Shown: positions 43,485 through 52,084, numbered from the stretch's first letter. The stretch is DNA of 64,000 nt from Mycobacterium sp. ITM-2016-00316 (GCF_002968335.2 NZ_CP134398.1:744001-808000); one strand, 5' to 3'. Numbers and translations: made by a program. The notes: a model not told the origin generated them from the sequence alone.

Positions 43485-44354
43485 CTAGGAGGTTTCTACG
43501 ACGCCGCGCTTCATGATCACGCCTAGCAGCCCGGGCGCCACACTGTCGAGCGCCTTGGCGGTGACCGCCATCCGCGGCGCAATACGCACCGGGCGGGTGC
43601 GGGCCGCGGTCACCATCCAGTCGGCGGCCTCCTCGGCGGACAGCCCCGGCATCGCCACGAACTCCTTGGTCGGCTCGATCATCGGCGTCTTCACCAGCGG
43701 GTAGTACAGCGTGGTGGAATGCACACCCTTGCCCGACCATTCGGTCTCGGCCACCCGGCTCGCCGCGGTCAGCGCGGCCTTGGACGCCTGATACGCACCG
43801 AACAGCGGGGAGGATTCGTTCATCACACCCCAGGTGGACACGTTGATGACGTGCCCGTCGCCGCGCGCGATCATGCCCGGCACCAGGGCGCGCATCAGAC
43901 GCAACGGCGCGTAGTAGTTCAGCGCCATGGTGCGTTCGATGTCGTGCCAGCGTTCCAGCGAGTCGATCAGCGGCCGCCGGATCGAGCGGCCGGCGTTGTT
44001 GACCAGGATGTCCACGCCGCCATGGCTTTCCACAACCCGGGCGGCCAATGCGTCGACGGCGTCGAGGTCGGACAGGTCGGCGGTGATCGCCTCGGCCATA
44101 CCGCCGTTCTCGCGGATCCGGTCGGCCACCGCGCCGAGCAGATCCTCGCGCCGCGCCACCACGATGACGCTGGCGCCCAGCTTGGCCAGTTTCACTGCCG
44201 AGGCTTCGCCGATACCGGAGGACGCCCCGGTGATCAGGACGCGCTTCCCGCGCAACTCGACCTCGGGGCCGCGGCCCAGGTACTCGGTCAGCGGGGGCCG
44301 CATGCTGGTCAGCAGCACGGCGTCGGACAGCCGGCGCAAAGGGTTCTTACTCAC
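43485..44354 (-). CDS. short-chain dehydrogenase/reductase (Rv0547c-like)
   Basis: 289 residues. The cofactor motif is TGASSGIGEAS, with NNAG in VDILVNNAGRSI, and the catalytic SxnYxxxK is represented by NVSTWG...YQASKAAL. It is a classical SDR using NAD(P)H on an unknown ketone or alcohol. The GTG at 44354 has TAAGAT six bases upstream, so it is probably leaderless. It lies downstream of menB on the same strand. Confidence 0.9.
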   Translation of the reverse strand: MSKNPLRRLSDAVLLTSMRPPLTEYLGRGPEVELRGKRVLITGASSGIGEASAVKLAKLGASVIVVARREDLLGAVADRIRENGGMAEAITADLSDLDAVDALAARVVESHGGVDILVNNAGRSIRRPLIDSLERWHDIERTMALNYYAPLRLMRALVPGMIARGDGHVINVSTWGVMNESSPLFGAYQASKAALTAASRVAETEWSGKGVHSTTLYYPLVKTPMIEPTKEFVAMPGLSAEEAADWMVTAARTRPVRIAPRMAVTAKALDSVAPGLLGVIMKRGVVETS

Positions 44355-44420
44355 CGCTTGATCTTAGAGTTGGGCGCGTTTTCGTCCGCTGACCATACGT
44401 ATCCGCGCCGAAATCGAGGC

Positions 44421-45335
44421 TCAGAAGTAGCGGGGGAACCCGCTCCAGTCCGGTTCCCGCTTCTCCAGGAACGCGTCCCGTCCCTCCACGGCCTCATCGG
44501 TCATATAGGCCAGACGCGTTGCCTCACCGGCGAACACCTGCTGGCCCACCAGCCCGTCGTCGATCAGGTTGAAGCCGAACTTGAGCATCCGGATCGCCTG
44601 CGGGGACTTGCCGTTGATCTCGGCCGCCCACTGCAGACCCTCGGTCTCCAGGTCGGCGTGGTCGACGACGGCGTTCACCGCCCCCATCTGATACATGGTC
44701 TGCGCGTCGTAGGGCCGGCCCAGGAAGAAGATCTCACGGGCGAATTTCTGGCCGGATTGGCGGGCCAGGTAGGCGCTGCCGAACCCGCCGTCGAAGCTGC
44801 CGACATCGGCATCGGTCTGCTTGAACCTGGCGTGCTCGCGGCTGGCCAGGGTGAGGTCGCAGGTGACGTGCAGACTGTGTCCGCCGCCGGCCGCCCAGCC
44901 GTTGACCAGGCAGATGACCACCTTGGGCATGAACCGGATGAGCCGCTGCACCTCCAGGATGTGCAGCCTGCCGGCCCGGGCCGGGTCCACGGTTTCGGCG
45001 GTCTCGCCTTCGGCGTATTGGTAGCCGCTGCGGCCGCGGATGCGCTGGTCACCGCCGGAGCAGAACGCCCAGCCGCCGTCCTTGGCGGACGGGCCGTTGC
45101 CGGTCAGCAGGATGACGCCGACATCGGGGGACATCCGGGCGTGGTCGAGCACCCGGTAGAGCTCGTCGACGGTGTGCGGACGGAACGCATTGCGCACGTC
45201 GGGCCGGTCGAAGGCGACCCGCACGGTGGGCTGGCGCACTCCGTCGACGACGTGCCGGTGGTAGGTGATGTCGGTCAGCTCGAAGCCGTCGACGGGCTGC
45301 CAGCGGGACGGATCGAACGGGTTCGCAGTGGTCAC
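44421..45335 (-). CDS. menB: 1,4-dihydroxy-2-naphthoyl-CoA synthase
   Basis: 304 residues, crotonase fold. The oxyanion loop and active-site region read CSGGDQRIRGRSGYQY and KVVICLVNGWAAGGGHSLHV, with catalytic aspartate/serine in DADVGSFDGGFGSAYLAR. MenB closes the naphthoquinone ring of o-succinylbenzoyl-CoA. GTG 45335 was chosen because TAAAGT lies seven bases upstream and the ortholog N-terminus (NPFDPSRWQPVDGF) begins just after it. Confidence 0.95.
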   Translation of the reverse strand: MTTANPFDPSRWQPVDGFELTDITYHRHVVDGVRQPTVRVAFDRPDVRNAFRPHTVDELYRVLDHARMSPDVGVILLTGNGPSAKDGGWAFCSGGDQRIRGRSGYQYAEGETAETVDPARAGRLHILEVQRLIRFMPKVVICLVNGWAAGGGHSLHVTCDLTLASREHARFKQTDADVGSFDGGFGSAYLARQSGQKFAREIFFLGRPYDAQTMYQMGAVNAVVDHADLETEGLQWAAEINGKSPQAIRMLKFGFNLIDDGLVGQQVFAGEATRLAYMTDEAVEGRDAFLEKREPDWSGFPRYF

Positions 45336-45449
45336 GCATGAGACTTTAGGCGCGAGCGCGACGGCGACCATCGGCAGGTTTCGACGGGTCGGGCATCGGG
45401 TACAAACGGTGCGACGATGCGTATGGGACGCACGAGGTTGGAGAGCACA

Positions 45450-45725
45450 GTGAAGCGTTCGGCAGGTCTATTGATGGCGGGGATGGCCGTGAGTGCCGCC
45501 CTGGTCGGATGCTCGCCGGCGGTCACCGGTGGAGACACCAAGTGTGAGGACTTCATCGGTCAGGACGAGAAGACCCAGAACGAAGCCGTGGCGAAGATGC
45601 TCAAGGACGAAAAGGGCACCGACGCAGCGCAGTTGGAGGTCACCGGGACCCGTCTGGCAGTGCAGACCTGGTGTCAGACGGCCGGGACCCCGGACTCGAC
45701 CATCAAGGAAGCTCCGCACCTGTAG
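45450..45725 (+). CDS. small lipoprotein, HdeA-like
   Basis: 91 residues. The signal peptide ends in ALVGC with lipid-bearing C21. The mature part has two further cysteines (TKCEDFIG and QTWCQTAG) and a helical pattern CEDFIGQDEKTQNEAVAKMLKDEKG reminiscent of HdeA-type acid chaperones. The GTG at 45450 has GGAG six bases upstream; an ATG at 45417 would add an odd basic extension. It is divergent from menB and converges on map. Confidence 0.72.
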   Translation: MKRSAGLLMAGMAVSAALVGCSPAVTGGDTKCEDFIGQDEKTQNEAVAKMLKDEKGTDAAQLEVTGTRLAVQTWCQTAGTPDSTIKEAPHL

Positions 45726-45730
45726 CGGGG

Positions 45731-46501
45731 TCAGGCCGCCCGGCGGGTCATTACGAGGGGTGACCCGTCGGTGACGGCGATGGTGTGTTCGGAGTGGGCG
45801 GTGCGTGACCCGTCGGCCGATCGGATGGTCCAACCGTCCCGGTCATAGACGATTTTGTTGGTGCCCTGGGCGAACCAGGGCTCCAGCGCGAGTGTCAGCC
45901 CGGGTCGCAGCACCAGCCCGCGTCCGGCACGTCCCCGGTTGGAGACGTGCGGATCTTCATGCATGGTGCGGCCCAGGCCGTGCCCGCCGAACTCGACGTT
46001 GACGGGGTAGCCGTACGCGTCGGCGACCGCACCGATGGCCGCGGAGATGTCTCCCAGTCTTCCGCCCGGGAGCGCAGCGGCGATGCCGGCTTCCAGTGCC
46101 CGTTCGGTGGCCTCGACGACCCGCTGGTCCTCGGGCCGTGGCGTGCCGACGATCAGGCTGCGCGCCGAGTCGGCCACCCAGCCGTCGATCGAGACGGCGA
46201 TGTCCATGCTCAACAGGTCGCCGTCGCGCAGCGCGTAGTCATGTGGAAGGCCATGCAGCACAGCGTCGTTGACCGAGAGGCAGATGACGTTGCGGAACGG
46301 GCCACGGCCGAAGGACGGCGCATAGTCCCAGTAGCAGGACACCGCGCCCCGGTCTTCGATCAACTGGCGGGCCCGGTACTCGAGATCGAGCAGGTTGACC
46401 CCCACCGCCGCGCGCGAGTGCAGATCCTCCAGCAGGTCGGCGATGAAGGCACCCGTGGTGCGCATGGCCTCGACTTCGCGGGGTGTTTTGAGTTCCAGCA
46501 T
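45731..46501 (-). CDS. map: type I methionine aminopeptidase
   Basis: 256 residues of pita-bread fold. The five metal ligands are in SMDIAVSIDGWVADSA (two aspartates), GHGLGRTMHEDP (histidine), ALEPWF (glutamate) and a last glutamate in AHSEHTIAV. It removes initiator methionine from nascent proteins. AGGA six bases before the ATG at 46501 decides the start over the ATG two codons earlier. Mycobacteria carry other map genes; this one sits beside an XRE regulator and shares its two operators. Confidence 0.92.
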   Translation of the reverse strand: MLELKTPREVEAMRTTGAFIADLLEDLHSRAAVGVNLLDLEYRARQLIEDRGAVSCYWDYAPSFGRGPFRNVICLSVNDAVLHGLPHDYALRDGDLLSMDIAVSIDGWVADSARSLIVGTPRPEDQRVVEATERALEAGIAAALPGGRLGDISAAIGAVADAYGYPVNVEFGGHGLGRTMHEDPHVSNRGRAGRGLVLRPGLTLALEPWFAQGTNKIVYDRDGWTIRSADGSRTAHSEHTIAVTDGSPLVMTRRAA

Positions 46502-46522
46502 CCGCATTCCTGTCCAATGGGC

Positions 46523-46567
46523 GGTATAGAAATACCAGCCTAGTGGAGGTCTCGGTATTTTCATACC
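46523..46567. promoter_or_regulatory. twin GGTAT-N4-ATACC operators between map and the XRE gene
   Basis: Two inverted repeats of the same form, 46523-46536 (central AGAA) and 46554-46567 (central TTTC), are 31 bp apart centre to centre, three helical turns. Both are flanked by C before and AG after. The first overlaps a TATACC -10-like site for map, the second the -35 region for the XRE gene. Confidence 0.75.
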
Positions 46568-46588
46568 AGGGTGGCGTATTCTCGTCGC

Positions 46589-46855
46589 ATGGTCCGATCA
46601 CCCCTGACGCCGCAACAACGTGCCGCCGGTCAACGCCTGGGCGCGTTCCTGCGCGAAAGCCGCGGCGACCGCAAACCCGCCGAGGTCGCGCACGCCGCGT
46701 CGATCTCACCGGAGACGTTGCGCAAGATCGAAACCGGACGCCTGGCCACACCGGCCTTCACGACCGTCGCGGCGCTGGCCGCCGTGCTGGGGATCCCGTT
46801 GGACGAACTCGCCCGCATCTGCCTGCCTGAGATGGATCTGTCGAATACGGGTTAG
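46589..46855 (+). CDS. XRE-family helix-turn-helix regulator
   Basis: 88 residues. The HTH-3 domain spans about 10-70: QRLGAFLRESRGDRKPAEVAHAASISPETLRKIETGRLATP contains a typical XRE recognition helix (SPETLRKIETG). The ATG at 46589 is six bases after TATTCT, so it is probably leaderless. It is divergent from map over the twin operators and so is likely an autorepressor that also controls map. Confidence 0.9.
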   Translation: MVRSPLTPQQRAAGQRLGAFLRESRGDRKPAEVAHAASISPETLRKIETGRLATPAFTTVAALAAVLGIPLDELARICLPEMDLSNTG

Positions 46856-47193
46856 TGCCCTGGTGGAAGCTGCTGTGAAGCGCAAATTTTCGGTCGGGTA
46901 GCGGAACGGGCGTTCGGCGTGGCTGGGCTGCCTTGGGTGGGTGCCGGCTTTCGGGCTGCGCTCGGGATGGTCACTTGAACTGTCACCCATGCCCTCAAAA
47001 TTTCCCTTGCGCGGGGCCTTGATTCGGCGTAGCATCGAACACAAGTTCGAATGCGACGTTGCTCCCATCACCATCCGGTGAGCACAGACCGCGACTCCGG
47101 TCGCCGCGAGGTTCGATGGCCCCTTTCGGGCTGTGCGGACCGTTGTGACTGATCGTGCCCCGTTGGGCACCTTCTGTGAAAGTCGGTATCCAC
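46856..47193. other. gene-free leader region of the HNH gene
   Basis: No coding sequence is supported. It holds TTGATT (47019-47024) and CAAGTT (47042-47047) 17 bp apart, the LexA box at 47035-47050 across the -10 and a leader of roughly 140 nt before the ATG. An AT-rich run (CAAAATTT) lies near 46995. Confidence 0.5.
47035..47050. promoter_or_regulatory. LexA (SOS) box
   Basis: TCGAAC-ACAA-GTTCGA is a perfect match to the palindromic mycobacterial SOS box TCGAAC(N4)GTTCGA. It overlaps the predicted -10 of the HNH gene. Confidence 0.85.
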
Positions 47194-48495
47194 ATGGACG
47201 CCACTGATCTCGACACCTTTGTTGATGCGTTGATTGATGACCTCACCCCCACGCCCGCGCGGGATGAGGATCGCACGCTGTTTCATCTACTCGACAGTCC
47301 GCGCCGGATCGTTGATGAACCACCCTTGCTCGCGGTGCTGGTTGCCGCGGTGACCTTGCGCAATCTGTTCGATCATGTGATCGCCCAGGCGGTTGCGGCC
47401 GCCGAGCGGGCCGGGATCCCGGCCCGCAAACACCTGCGCACGGGCGCCGATCTGCTCACCAGTCTGGGTGTGGCGCCCGGCGCGGCGCACCGGGCCGCGC
47501 GGGTGGGCCGGGTGGCGCACACCCTGCCCGCGTTGACGCAGTTGCAGCGCCTCGGTGGGGTCGGTATCGAGTTCGCCGACGCCATCGGCAAAGGAGTCGC
47601 TCACGTCAGCAGCCGGGTCGCCCTGTCCGAGCAGGACAGGGTGGGCGTGGTGTCGACGCTGATGATCCAGACCACCCCCTCCGGTGTCGATAAGAAGGCC
47701 CGCGAGATCGCCATCGCAAGAACCGCCGCCGCTCCGCTCGACGACGGGGCGGTGCCGGTCGCCGAAAACACCGACCTCAACGACATGACTGTGGTGCAGA
47801 CCGAGGACGGGCGGGTCGCGGCCAGCTTGGATCTCGACGCGCTCACCGCGGAAGAACTGCTCGCCGCACTGGACCCGTTGTGCCGGCCCATCCCGCTGCC
47901 CGACGGGTCACCGGACCCACGCCCGACCGGGCGCCGCCGCGCGGACGCGTTCGGACAGATCATGCGGACCTACCTGTCGAATTCGCAGCGCCCAATGTCG
48001 GGAGGTGTGCTCCCGCACGTCACCCTGGTCCGGCCCGCCGCACACGGCGTGGACACACTGGGATTCGGCGGGCCCGTCAGTGCCGCCACCGCCGAACTCA
48101 TCGCCTGTGACAGCACACTGACGTCGGTGATCGTCGACCACTCGGGCGTACCCCTCGATGTGGGGCGCAGCGAACGGCTCTTCCCGCCCCATATCCGTAA
48201 AGGGCTGGCGGTCCGTGATGGTGGTTGCGCGCACCCCGGCTGCGGGCGGCCGGTGTCCTGGTGCGACGCCCACCACATCCAACCCTGGAGCAGCGGCGGG
48301 CACACCAGCATCGACAACGGGGTGCTGCTGTGCCGACTGCACCACACCGCGATCCACCACGGGGGCTGGCAGGTCTACCTCGGCGCCGACCGCCATCCCT
48401 GGTTCATCCCACCGCATGATCCGGCCGGACGAGAACCGGCACATCTGCGGTCCCACGCCCGACGCACCATGACCACCCTGCCCACCGCCGCATAA
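47194..48495 (+). CDS. DUF222/HNH endonuclease (13E12-like repeat family)
   Basis: 433 residues. The N-terminal DUF222 region (about 20-300) is helical. The C-terminal HNH nuclease module starts at C345 (CAHPGCGRP, then DAHHIQPWSSGGHTSIDNGVLLCRLHHTAIHHGGW) with zinc cysteines and the HH/N/H triad. The family is multicopy in mycobacteria and includes the SOS-responsive 13E12 repeats. The LexA box upstream predicts DNA-damage induction. The ATG at 47194 leaves a roughly 140-nt leader. The cellular role is unknown. Confidence 0.9.
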   Translation: MDATDLDTFVDALIDDLTPTPARDEDRTLFHLLDSPRRIVDEPPLLAVLVAAVTLRNLFDHVIAQAVAAAERAGIPARKHLRTGADLLTSLGVAPGAAHRAARVGRVAHTLPALTQLQRLGGVGIEFADAIGKGVAHVSSRVALSEQDRVGVVSTLMIQTTPSGVDKKAREIAIARTAAAPLDDGAVPVAENTDLNDMTVVQTEDGRVAASLDLDALTAEELLAALDPLCRPIPLPDGSPDPRPTGRRRADAFGQIMRTYLSNSQRPMSGGVLPHVTLVRPAAHGVDTLGFGGPVSAATAELIACDSTLTSVIVDHSGVPLDVGRSERLFPPHIRKGLAVRDGGCAHPGCGRPVSWCDAHHIQPWSSGGHTSIDNGVLLCRLHHTAIHHGGWQVYLGADRHPWFIPPHDPAGREPAHLRSHARRTMTTLPTAA

Positions 48496-48545
48496 CCAAA
48501 CTCGCACGGCACCTTGACAACTTCACAGAGAACACCGCCCACGCA

Positions 48546-48581
48546 GGCGGGTCCGGCGGGGAGCACGCCGCCGGACCCGCC
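48546..48581. terminator. strong hairpin terminator after the HNH gene
   Basis: GGCGGGTCCGGCG (48546-48558) pairs perfectly with 48569-48581, a 13-bp GC stem and 10-nt loop without a U-tract, as common in mycobacteria. It lies between two convergent genes and could serve both. Confidence 0.75.
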
Positions 48582-48665
48582 ACCACGGATCAGTACCGGT
48601 CAAAGATCCACGTAAACAACACTCTCCAACCCGTCGCCATCAAAACCGGTACGGACCAGCTGGTC

Positions 48666-49115
48666 TCAGATTTCGTCGAACCGGAAGACCGGCAGGCGGC
48701 CGGCCAGTGCCTCGAACTCGTCGGGGCTGCCCGTGTCGACCAGACCGGCATTGCGGATGAAGCCGACGCCCGTGGGCACCAGAGTAGGAAACTGGCGCAG
48801 CAGTGGGCGAGCTTGCTCGGCGGGAATCTCGGTCATCCGCACCTGCTGAGCCCGCCGGCCCTGATGCAGGGTGGCTGTCCCCGCCGCGCGGGCGTTGGCT
48901 ACCCAGTCGGCACCGGGCAGACCGCCGACCACGTAGCGGGCACCGTCGACCGTCATCGGGGTGACCGGTGTGGAACGCGGTTTGCCGGTCTTGCGGCCCG
49001 CCACCGTCAGCACCAGTGGGCCCTTGTCGCCGCCGATGCCGAGCTTGGACAGCCCGATGAACACCTTGTTGACGTACTTCAGCCACCATGGTGGCCGTAC
49101 CCGCTGCTCCGCCAT
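48666..49115 (-). CDS. DUF385-type F420-dependent nitroreductase family protein
   Basis: 149 residues. The core LVLTVAGRKTGKPRSTPVTPMTVDGARYVVGGLPGADWVANARAAG is the deazaflavin-binding pattern, and an N-terminal basic/amphipathic helix (WWLKYVNKVFIGLSKLG) may touch the membrane. It is related to the protein at 1150-1533. The substrate is unknown. Confidence 0.85.
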   Translation of the reverse strand: MAEQRVRPPWWLKYVNKVFIGLSKLGIGGDKGPLVLTVAGRKTGKPRSTPVTPMTVDGARYVVGGLPGADWVANARAAGTATLHQGRRAQQVRMTEIPAEQARPLLRQFPTLVPTGVGFIRNAGLVDTGSPDEFEALAGRLPVFRFDEI

Positions 49116-49129
49116 GCCCCAAGGCTAGG

Positions 49130-49264
49130 CTACCGCGCGAAGTTCGCGCTGATCCGTTGCTGCAGATAATCTTTCGCGCTGATGGGTGGGTACTTCCCGC
49201 CGGGGCCGGCGATCATCACCTCATGGTTGGCCTGGGCGAAGAAGGCGATGCTGTAGCGGTATTC
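49130..49264 (-). pseudogene. C-terminal remnant of a 2-oxoglutarate/Fe(II) oxygenase
   Basis: Reading leftward, about 44 codons (RYSIAFFAQANHEVMIAG, KYPPISAKDYLQQRISANF) match the C-terminal end of isopenicillin-N-synthase-like oxygenases and finish at a proper stop. There is no start or upstream catalytic HxD...H motif; the frame upstream is nonsense. The 5' part has been deleted, ending near 49262. Confidence 0.6.
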
Positions 49265-49420
49265 GGGCTCCCGACGGCGGGCCCGCGGATCGGTGCCCGC
49301 GCCGAACTGCTGGCGGTGCGCGGCACCGACGTGATCGCCAACGCGCCCGCTGATCGCATCGTGTTCCACGACGGTGTGGTGGTGTCCCGCAGCGAGACCC
49401 ACACCTGGATGGCTGTCTAG
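49265..49420 (+). pseudogene. C-terminal remnant of an amidohydrolase (cytosine deaminase-like)
   Basis: Reading rightward, about 51 codons (GPRIGARAELLAVRGTDV, APADRIVFHDGVVVS) match the C-terminal end of CodA-type amidohydrolases, where the metal-independent beta-sandwich closes, and end at TAG. No start or metal-binding part remains. It abuts the oxygenase remnant, so one deletion removed both 5' halves. Confidence 0.6.
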
Positions 49421-50115
49421 ACGTCCAGGCCGTATGCCCGCACGGCCGCGATCAGACCATCGGGGCGCTGCGCGGTGGGCAGCGGATCGACCAGCGCGAA
49501 GGCACAACCCACGGCGCGGGCCCCGCCGTCGGCCTCCTCGCTGTCCCCGACCATCAGCGCGTCGGCGGGCTCGACTCCCAGGCGCGTCAGCGCGGTCTCG
49601 AAGATGGCTGGGTCGGGCTTGACCGCACCCACCTCGAAGGACAGCACGTACTCGTCGGCCGAGGTACCGGCGGCGGCGAGTGCGGGCCGCAGATCGAAGG
49701 CGATGTTGGACACCACCGCCGTCTTGACCCCGGCGGCGCGCAGCCCGTTCAGGGTGGCGACCGTGTCCGGATACGGCGTCCAGGACGCCGGGTCGACCAG
49801 TTTGGGGTACAGCGCGGCGGCATCCGCGCCGTTGAGCCCCGACTCGCGCAGCACGTGCAGATACGCCTCGCGGTGCAGGTGCGGTTCCAGATCGCGGTTG
49901 GCCCAATTGTGCTGCTGTTCATCCGACATCGGCACCGAACTGCCGGTGGGGGCGGTCACCCGGCGCATCAACTCGGCCTGCACGTGGCCGTCGACCGACT
50001 TCTCGTCGACGGTGATGCCGTCGAACCAGCTGTCGTCTTCCTCGAGCCGGAACAGGGTGCCGGAGAAATCGAAGAGCACGGCCCTGAGACCGCTGGTGTT
50101 CGTCACGAAAGTCAT
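49417..50115 (-). CDS. HAD-superfamily hydrolase
   Basis: 232 residues. Motif I is AVLFDFSGTLF (DxSGT, where the second aspartate position is serine), motif II VVSNIAF, motif III K in GAVKPDPAIFE and motif IV VGDSEEADGGA. The serine at DxD+2 is unusual and may alter activity. The cap is helical (C1 type). It probably acts on a phosphorylated small molecule. It is 5 nt downstream of the Eis gene and overlaps the amidohydrolase remnant by 4 nt. Confidence 0.85.
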   Translation of the reverse strand: MTFVTNTSGLRAVLFDFSGTLFRLEEDDSWFDGITVDEKSVDGHVQAELMRRVTAPTGSSVPMSDEQQHNWANRDLEPHLHREAYLHVLRESGLNGADAAALYPKLVDPASWTPYPDTVATLNGLRAAGVKTAVVSNIAFDLRPALAAAGTSADEYVLSFEVGAVKPDPAIFETALTRLGVEPADALMVGDSEEADGGARAVGCAFALVDPLPTAQRPDGLIAAVRAYGLDV

Positions 50116-50120
50116 CCCTC

Positions 50121-51359
50121 CTAGAAGTGGTCGGGGATCGCGGGTGCGACGGGCCAGCCGAAGGCTACCGCGGCCCGCTGCGCCGACCCCGGTGTCAGTT
50201 CGTCGACCAGGCCCGCGGCGACCAGTTGCGCCACGCTCGTGCCGCCCAGATAGATGGCGCCGAGGTCACGCGCGGAGATGGCGATATCGGCTGGTGCGCC
50301 GGTCTTCTCGCATTCGGCACCGTCGGGCCCGCCGCGCAGTCGGTAGCGGCCGGTGTTCCACGGGCAGAACTCGTCACGCACGTCCAGCACGATATCGACC
50401 GGCGCGGCGTAGCGGCGTAGTGCGAGCGCACGGTCCACCTCGACCAGGCGTACGAAGATGCCGTCGTTGACCGCGCATTGCAGTGCCCGCTGATCGGCCA
50501 CCAGGTAGCGCAACGGCTCGTCGACGGCGGCCCCGTCGTACCTGAGGGTGCGGATCAAGTCGATCTCCAGCAGGAAACGCCAAATACGGGCGTAGGCGCG
50601 TGGATTGGTGCCCCGCACCTCGTGGATGTGCAGTTCGCCGGTGGGTCCGGTGGCCGACCAGTCCGACTTGGGCCGGTAGATGGCGAATCCGCTGGGGGTG
50701 CCGTCGGCTTCGTGGTGCAGCGCGAACCGGATGCTGCCGCTGTCCTTGCGTCGGTCGGCGTTGTCGTGGATCAGGTGGTCCCACCACCCCCGTGGCCGGT
50801 CCATCCGGCCGGGTAGCTGCGGGTACAGCTGGTCATAGATTGCCGGCCCGTGGGCCAGCAGCGTCTCGGCATCGGTCTCGGACACCGATCCGTGGCCCAG
50901 ATCGACCTCCGGACGGAAGCCCAGATCGCGCACCTGTCCGGTCAGCACGGCGTTCTGGCTGGCCAGTCCGTAACCGAACCGTCCATAGATCATCGTTTCC
51001 GACGCGAACAGCATGGCCAGGGCCTCGGTTCCGCGGGCTCTGATGCCGTCGAGCTGGTACCGCATCATCTGTGTCAACAGACCCCGGCGACGGTGCGCGG
51101 GTGACACGGTGACCGCTGTGACGGCGGCGACCGGGACCTGCGCCCCGCCGGGCAGGCTCACCTGCTTGCGGTAGTCGCCCGCGGTGGAGGCCCAGCGGTG
51201 GCCGTCGTGGAAACCGAACATGCGGTCGAAATCGGTGATCTTGCGTGCGAGTTCGGTCTCGTCGTCCTGCGGATCCTGCAGGAACACCGAGTGAAACGCG
51301 GCATTGAAGGAGGTGAAGTCGTCATCATCGCGGACGGTGCGCAGGGTCAGGTCAACCAC
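50121..51359 (-). CDS. eis: Eis-type GNAT acetyltransferase
   Basis: 412 residues with the tripartite Eis layout: N-terminal GNAT domain (acetyl-CoA loop VSPAHRRRGLLTQMM), central GNAT-like domain, and a C-terminal SCP2-like domain. The C-terminal carboxylate (DHF-COOH) that serves as general base in Eis is conserved. It acetylates amines, including aminoglycosides. The GTG at 51359 matches the usual start better than the frame opening 24 nt upstream. It is 5 nt upstream of the HAD gene. Confidence 0.9.
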   Translation of the reverse strand: MVDLTLRTVRDDDDFTSFNAAFHSVFLQDPQDDETELARKITDFDRMFGFHDGHRWASTAGDYRKQVSLPGGAQVPVAAVTAVTVSPAHRRRGLLTQMMRYQLDGIRARGTEALAMLFASETMIYGRFGYGLASQNAVLTGQVRDLGFRPEVDLGHGSVSETDAETLLAHGPAIYDQLYPQLPGRMDRPRGWWDHLIHDNADRRKDSGSIRFALHHEADGTPSGFAIYRPKSDWSATGPTGELHIHEVRGTNPRAYARIWRFLLEIDLIRTLRYDGAAVDEPLRYLVADQRALQCAVNDGIFVRLVEVDRALALRRYAAPVDIVLDVRDEFCPWNTGRYRLRGGPDGAECEKTGAPADIAISARDLGAIYLGGTSVAQLVAAGLVDELTPGSAQRAAVAFGWPVAPAIPDHF

Positions 51360-51411
51360 ATACTCATGTCTACCGTGCCGCACCCCGTGAGCGCGCGGCC
51401 TTTTCTGCGCG

Positions 51412-52029
51412 CTATATCGGGATGGCGACCTCGTTGCGGCGCCGGAACGGCAGCGTCCACGGCGGATCGTAGAACCACGCGACCGGATCGCCCGCCGGCT
51501 CGATGCCGTTCGTGCGCAGCGTCTGCACCAACTCCACGGTGCGCCGGCTCACCGCCGACGGACTGCGATCGCCGGTGAACCGGACAACGGCCATGGTTGC
51601 CGGTGGCACCTCGACCAGTCGCACGTCCTCGTCGTCGGGTGTCGGCAGGGTCTGCATCGACCACTTCGACGGCATGAAGAAACGGATGGTCCAGCCGGTC
51701 TCGGAGCTGCCGGTCTGCGACACCGGCGCCGTCATGGCGATCTCTTCGGCGGACGCCTGCCGGCTCACCGGTGCCGTCATCGCGATTTCGGTGCTGCGGT
51801 GGTTTCCCCCGAAGATGTAGGCCGCCACTTTGCGGAAGCCTTCGTAGAGGGCGCGTTGTTTGTCGCCGGTGATGGTGGTTTCGGCGGCGATCCGGCGGCC
51901 GTACTGCCGGATCTCGACGTCGCCGGACAGCGGACGCCCGATGTAGTGCGGCTCCTCGACGGTACGGATGCCGACGATCGACAGCACGGATTCCCCGACC
52001 TGGCCTGCCAGCTTGATGATGCGGTCCAT
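51412..52029 (-). CDS. SOUL-family heme-binding protein
   Basis: 205 residues. The SOUL/HBP barrel is recognised by the paired repeat IAMTAPVSRQ...IAMTAPVSQT, GFRKVAAYIFGGN and FYDPPWTLPFRRRNEVAIPI at the end. These proteins bind heme or porphyrin. GGAG lies seven bases upstream of the ATG. It stands alone downstream of the ECF sigma gene on the same strand. Confidence 0.9.
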   Translation of the reverse strand: MDRIIKLAGQVGESVLSIVGIRTVEEPHYIGRPLSGDVEIRQYGRRIAAETTITGDKQRALYEGFRKVAAYIFGGNHRSTEIAMTAPVSRQASAEEIAMTAPVSQTGSSETGWTIRFFMPSKWSMQTLPTPDDEDVRLVEVPPATMAVVRFTGDRSPSAVSRRTVELVQTLRTNGIEPAGDPVAWFYDPPWTLPFRRRNEVAIPI

Positions 52030-52084
52030 GGCGCTGCTCCTTTCCTTCACTGAGGTATTCGGCGGCGAGTCGGGTTCGGATCGG

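Noticed and set aside
46995..47276. Minus-strand frame in the HNH leader
   Set aside because: It crosses the LexA box and the HNH start, has no ribosome binding site and no family pattern.
49088..49906. Long overlapping frames read as complete genes on both strands
   Set aside because: Only their C-terminal ends resemble known families; the upstream parts are antisense to HAD or DUF385 genes, so they were called as remnants.
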